Assembly (NCBI GenBank): GCA_023435855.1
Contig: JAEZLG010000148.1
Location: forward strand, 1 to 25,915
From: Bacillota bacterium
Lineage (GTDB): Bacteria; Bacillota; Clostridia; Christensenellales; CAG-138
Reading direction: 5' to 3'
DNA: 25,915 nt
Position numbers and translations under genes: made by a program. Shown in pieces: positions 23,852 through 25,915 of this stretch. Each line of letters starts with the position of its first letter. Position 1 is the stretch's first letter. The notes under the pieces were generated by a model, which searched no databases, was not told the DNA's origin, and saw only the letters and a program-made list of their open reading frames with translations.

Positions 23852-24501
23852 TATACGCCGTCATCCCCCACATCAAAAAATTGAATCGGGTTTTCAGGCC
23901 TTCCTCCCACATTCACCTTAATAAACAATGAGTCACCCGCCTCAATCACACCAAGGCTGTCGAGTGCTCTGAGCGTTTGCCCTTCTTCCACGGCGATGCT
24001 CGAAAGGCCGTAATACTGAAATTCCGAATCATTGGCGGCAACAACACATACATATGCTCCAAGCTCAGCATCTTCGCCAATTGCCTTCACGCGTCCGTCC
24101 ACGGGAAGACTTACCGTCTGTGCCGCGGCAGAAACAAACATCAGCGTGGTATTGTCTCCAATCAGTTCTGTCGCATCGTAGTCGAGTTTAACTTCGAGCT
24201 TATCCTCAGCGGCAAACACCTCGAGGATTCCAGGAAGTTCCACAAATTTAAGCTTCCCGAGGGTTTCATCGAATGGTTCCTCCTCAGAGGAGTCCAGCGC
24301 ATAGCTTTCACCCGATCGCTTATCCTGCAAAGCGCTCAGCAAAAGTACCAACGCGCACATCAGCGTGCAGATGCCAAGCTTTATGAGCATCGAGCGTGCA
24401 TCCGTCCGCAAGCCGCGCCCTTTAGCATTAACCGCACTGCGTCTAAAGCGATTGGGCCTATCCACAACAAATTCCGAAAGTTGCATACGTTCGATTGGCA
24501 T
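23851..24501 (-). CDS. spoIVFA: SpoIVFA-like protein with degenerate M23 peptidase domain
   Basis: 216 aa. A cytoplasmic basic N-terminus (residues 1-37) is followed by one membrane helix (38-58) and an extracytoplasmic region. The last 90 residues have the shape of a LytM/M23 domain (VDGRVKAIGEDAELGAYV, YYGLSSIAVEEGQTL, FIKVNVGGRPENPIQFF) but the metal-binding histidines are absent, as in SpoIVFA, which inhibits and anchors SpoIVFB rather than cutting peptidoglycan. The start is the ATG at 24501 with a run of G 5 nt upstream. It is directly followed by spoIVFB, overlapping by one base. Its ribosome site can be sequestered in a hairpin, see the regulatory entry. Confidence 0.85.
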   Translation of the reverse strand: MPIERMQLSEFVVDRPNRFRRSAVNAKGRGLRTDARSMLIKLGICTLMCALVLLLSALQDKRSGESYALDSSEEEPFDETLGKLKFVELPGILEVFAAEDKLEVKLDYDATELIGDNTTLMFVSAAAQTVSLPVDGRVKAIGEDAELGAYVCVVAANDSEFQYYGLSSIAVEEGQTLRALDSLGVIEAGDSLFIKVNVGGRPENPIQFFDVGDDGV

Positions 24502-24506
24502 ACAAA

Positions 24507-24547
24507 CCCCCCCGTCCTATAACACGCTTATATATATGACGGGGGGT
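24507..24547 (-). promoter_or_regulatory. Hairpin sequestering the spoIVFA ribosome binding site
   Basis: On the - strand CCCCCCGTC (24546-24538) pairs with GACGGGGGG (24516-24508), loop of 21 nt. The G-run is the Shine-Dalgarno sequence of spoIVFA, 5 nt before its ATG, and the C arm starts about 20 nt after the rodA stop. The AT-rich loop includes GTCATATATA, which resembles a sigma-E -35 element. Confidence 0.5.
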
Positions 24548-24565
24548 GAGCGATTATCTAAGTAA

Positions 24566-25717
24566 TTACCGTTTTTGCGGCCTTCGCATCCATACGTTCA
24601 CAACAAGCCCTACACCGATAAGGTTTGTTAAAAGATTGGATCCTCCGTAGCTGATAAACGGAAGAGGTATGCCGGTTACAGGCATTAAGCCGATTGTCAT
24701 GCCGACATTTTCGAATACGTGCGCGATGAGCATACCCATAACACCGATCACAAGGCAAGTACCGAAATTATCCTTAGCTTTAAGCGCTATGTAGAGCCAG
24801 CGGAAGATCAACATAAAGTACAGCACGATGATGACTGTTCCGCCAACAAAGCCAATGCCCTCTACGATGCCTGCAAAGATAAAATCCGTATGGCGCTCTG
24901 GTACAAAACGAAGCTGTGCGAGCGTCCCCGGCGAGAAAAACCCCTTGCCCCAAAGCTGCCCGGAACCGATTGCGATTTTTGATTGAATTACGTTATATCC
25001 CTTACCGGCCGGGTCAAGCGAAGGGTCGAGAAACACGTTGATACGCGCTTTTTGATCGGTGGACATCATAAAGAAATACGCAAGCGGCAGAGTACCTGCT
25101 AAAGCGCCGACAGCTGTAAGAATGTAACCCCAGCTGATCTTTGCTATAAAGAACATAAACACCATGATGCAGATGTACACAAACGCCGTGCCCCAGTCCG
25201 GCTGCAGCATGACGAGCACGGTCGGAACAAGGCAATAAGCCAGTGCTTCAAGCACAGAGACAAGACCCTTGAATTTGCCGCCGTTTTTATCCATAGACTG
25301 AGATACAGTCTTTGCGAGCATAATGATGATGCTAATCTTGCATAGTTCCGCAGGTTGGATTGCGCGGTCGGAGCCTATCATAAACCAGCCATGGATACCC
25401 CGCTGCTTCTCCGCTAAAAAGAGTATGGCCAAAAGTACCACATTGGCGATATAGACGTATTTTATGAAGGGCTTTAGCATTTGATAATCGAAGATAATGA
25501 AAACGATGAAGGCTGCAAAGCCGACTAAAAAACTCGATGCCTGCCTTTTTACGTACGCAAGGTTAAGCTTCTCCATATAGTCGCCTATGGAGCTTTCGTT
25601 CCCGTCAAACGGCGATGCCATAATACTCGCCATGCTGATAAGCCCGATGCTGAACAGCGTAAGCACGAGCAAAAGTGTCAACCAGTCGATTCGTTTGATA
25701 AGCTTTTTATCGATCAT
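24566..25717 (-). CDS. rodA: Rod shape-determining peptidoglycan polymerase RodA (SEDS family)
   Basis: 383 aa with about ten membrane helices. SEDS proteins polymerise lipid II into glycan strands during elongation together with a class B PBP. Key features: SDRAIQPAE with E124, LQPDWGTAFV, the catalytic-region ERHTDFIF with D278, and the C-terminal GLMPVTGIPLPFISYGGSN, all SEDS hallmarks. RodA rather than FtsW or SpoVE is chosen from the position next to spoIVFA/FB, the usual clostridial mre-min-rodA cluster, and from the GMTIGLMPVTG pattern. The ATG at 25717 has only a weak GAAAG upstream. Confidence 0.93.
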   Translation of the reverse strand: MIDKKLIKRIDWLTLLLVLTLFSIGLISMASIMASPFDGNESSIGDYMEKLNLAYVKRQASSFLVGFAAFIVFIIFDYQMLKPFIKYVYIANVVLLAILFLAEKQRGIHGWFMIGSDRAIQPAELCKISIIIMLAKTVSQSMDKNGGKFKGLVSVLEALAYCLVPTVLVMLQPDWGTAFVYICIMVFMFFIAKISWGYILTAVGALAGTLPLAYFFMMSTDQKARINVFLDPSLDPAGKGYNVIQSKIAIGSGQLWGKGFFSPGTLAQLRFVPERHTDFIFAGIVEGIGFVGGTVIIVLYFMLIFRWLYIALKAKDNFGTCLVIGVMGMLIAHVFENVGMTIGLMPVTGIPLPFISYGGSNLLTNLIGVGLVVNVWMRRPQKR

Positions 25718-25736
25718 AATGCTTTCATAAATTGAC

Positions 25737-25915
25737 TCAGCTCAGGCCGAACAATTCCTTAACCTGTTGTTGAATCGCTAAGTACTTATCGATTGTAGCT
25801 GCGTAAGCAATGGGGCGGTTTACACGTGATACTGCAGGAACAGTGTCCCCATTTAAAAGCTTATCGAGCGTCATGGTAGATTGCGCCGCAGCCTCGTAAT
25901 AAGGTTCTATGCAAA
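25737..25915 (-). CDS. C-terminal fragment of an unidentified protein (5' end outside window)
   Basis: 58 residues are visible, ending at TGA (complement of 25737-25739), 19 bp before rodA. The visible pieces include EPYYEAAAQSTMTLDKLLNG, VSRVNRPIAYAATIDKYLA and the end VKELFGLS. I do not recognise the family. The pattern Ala-rich helix, LLNGD, VP is somewhat like the end of periplasmic-binding-protein-type domains, but this is weak. It does not look like MinD, MinE or methylglyoxal synthase, which often stand upstream of rodA. Confidence 0.55.
   Translation of the reverse strand, partial: CIEPYYEAAAQSTMTLDKLLNGDTVPAVSRVNRPIAYAATIDKYLAIQQQVKELFGLS

Noticed and set aside
25737..25915. MinD, MinE or methylglyoxal synthase upstream of rodA
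   Set aside because: Expected from clostridial gene order, but the visible C-terminal residues match none of their known ends.

Overview
The window looks like a chromosomal segment of an endospore-forming Clostridia-type Firmicute. It carries spoIVA, a spoIVFA/spoIVFB pair, a spore photoproduct lyase homologue, the clostridial gene order DUF512-der-plsY, and the order rodA-spoIVFA-spoIVFB-radical SAM-DUF2344-rng. TTG and GTG starts with strong AGGAGG-type ribosome sites are frequent. I cannot name the species.

Left part (1-5000, + strand): the end of a DUF512 protein, der, plsY, a terminator, spoIVA (same 492-aa length as in B. subtilis), a terminator, and tag (3-methyladenine glycosylase). 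At 5049 lies tRNA-Pro(GGG). The last 29 nt of this tRNA (including CCA) plus a terminator and a multi-hairpin segment form a tandem repeat of period 227 bp, and a third remnant may lie near 6874-6932. An MFS transporter gene that looks richer in GC than its neighbours sits between the second unit and that remnant.

Middle part (5600-14000): accessory genes on both strands. These are the MFS exporter, a small winged-helix-like protein, a spore photoproduct lyase homologue in which the hydrogen-donor cysteine position is serine, a membrane-anchored beta-lactamase-fold serine hydrolase, an uncommon 411-aa class I isoprenoid synthase-like protein, a lipoprotein and a GNAT acetyltransferase. A 423-bp gene-poor gap (11879-12301) holds an orphan terminator.

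Right part: a MarR regulator and two ABC exporter half-transporters form a tightly overlapping operon (14148-18747), with a good sigma-A promoter and candidate operators. The two ATPases carry complementary degenerate and canonical site residues, so they should form a heterodimer. Convergent with it, on the - strand, is a conserved cell-wall and sporulation cluster: the end of an unidentified gene, rodA, spoIVFA, spoIVFB, a TIGR03960-type radical SAM protein, a DUF2344 protein and RNase G. The RNase G reading frame is interrupted by an in-frame TAA. spoIVFB has no ordinary start at its expected N-terminus; an ATT overlapping the spoIVFA stop codon restores the residue numbering of the B. subtilis protease.

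The observations I would look at first are the tRNA-linked structured repeat, the serine at the catalytic cysteine of the photoproduct lyase homologue, the isoprenoid synthase-like orphan, the RNase G stop codon, and the start and hairpin control of spoIVFA/spoIVFB. All identifications come from reading the sequence and from memory of the families; no database search was run.
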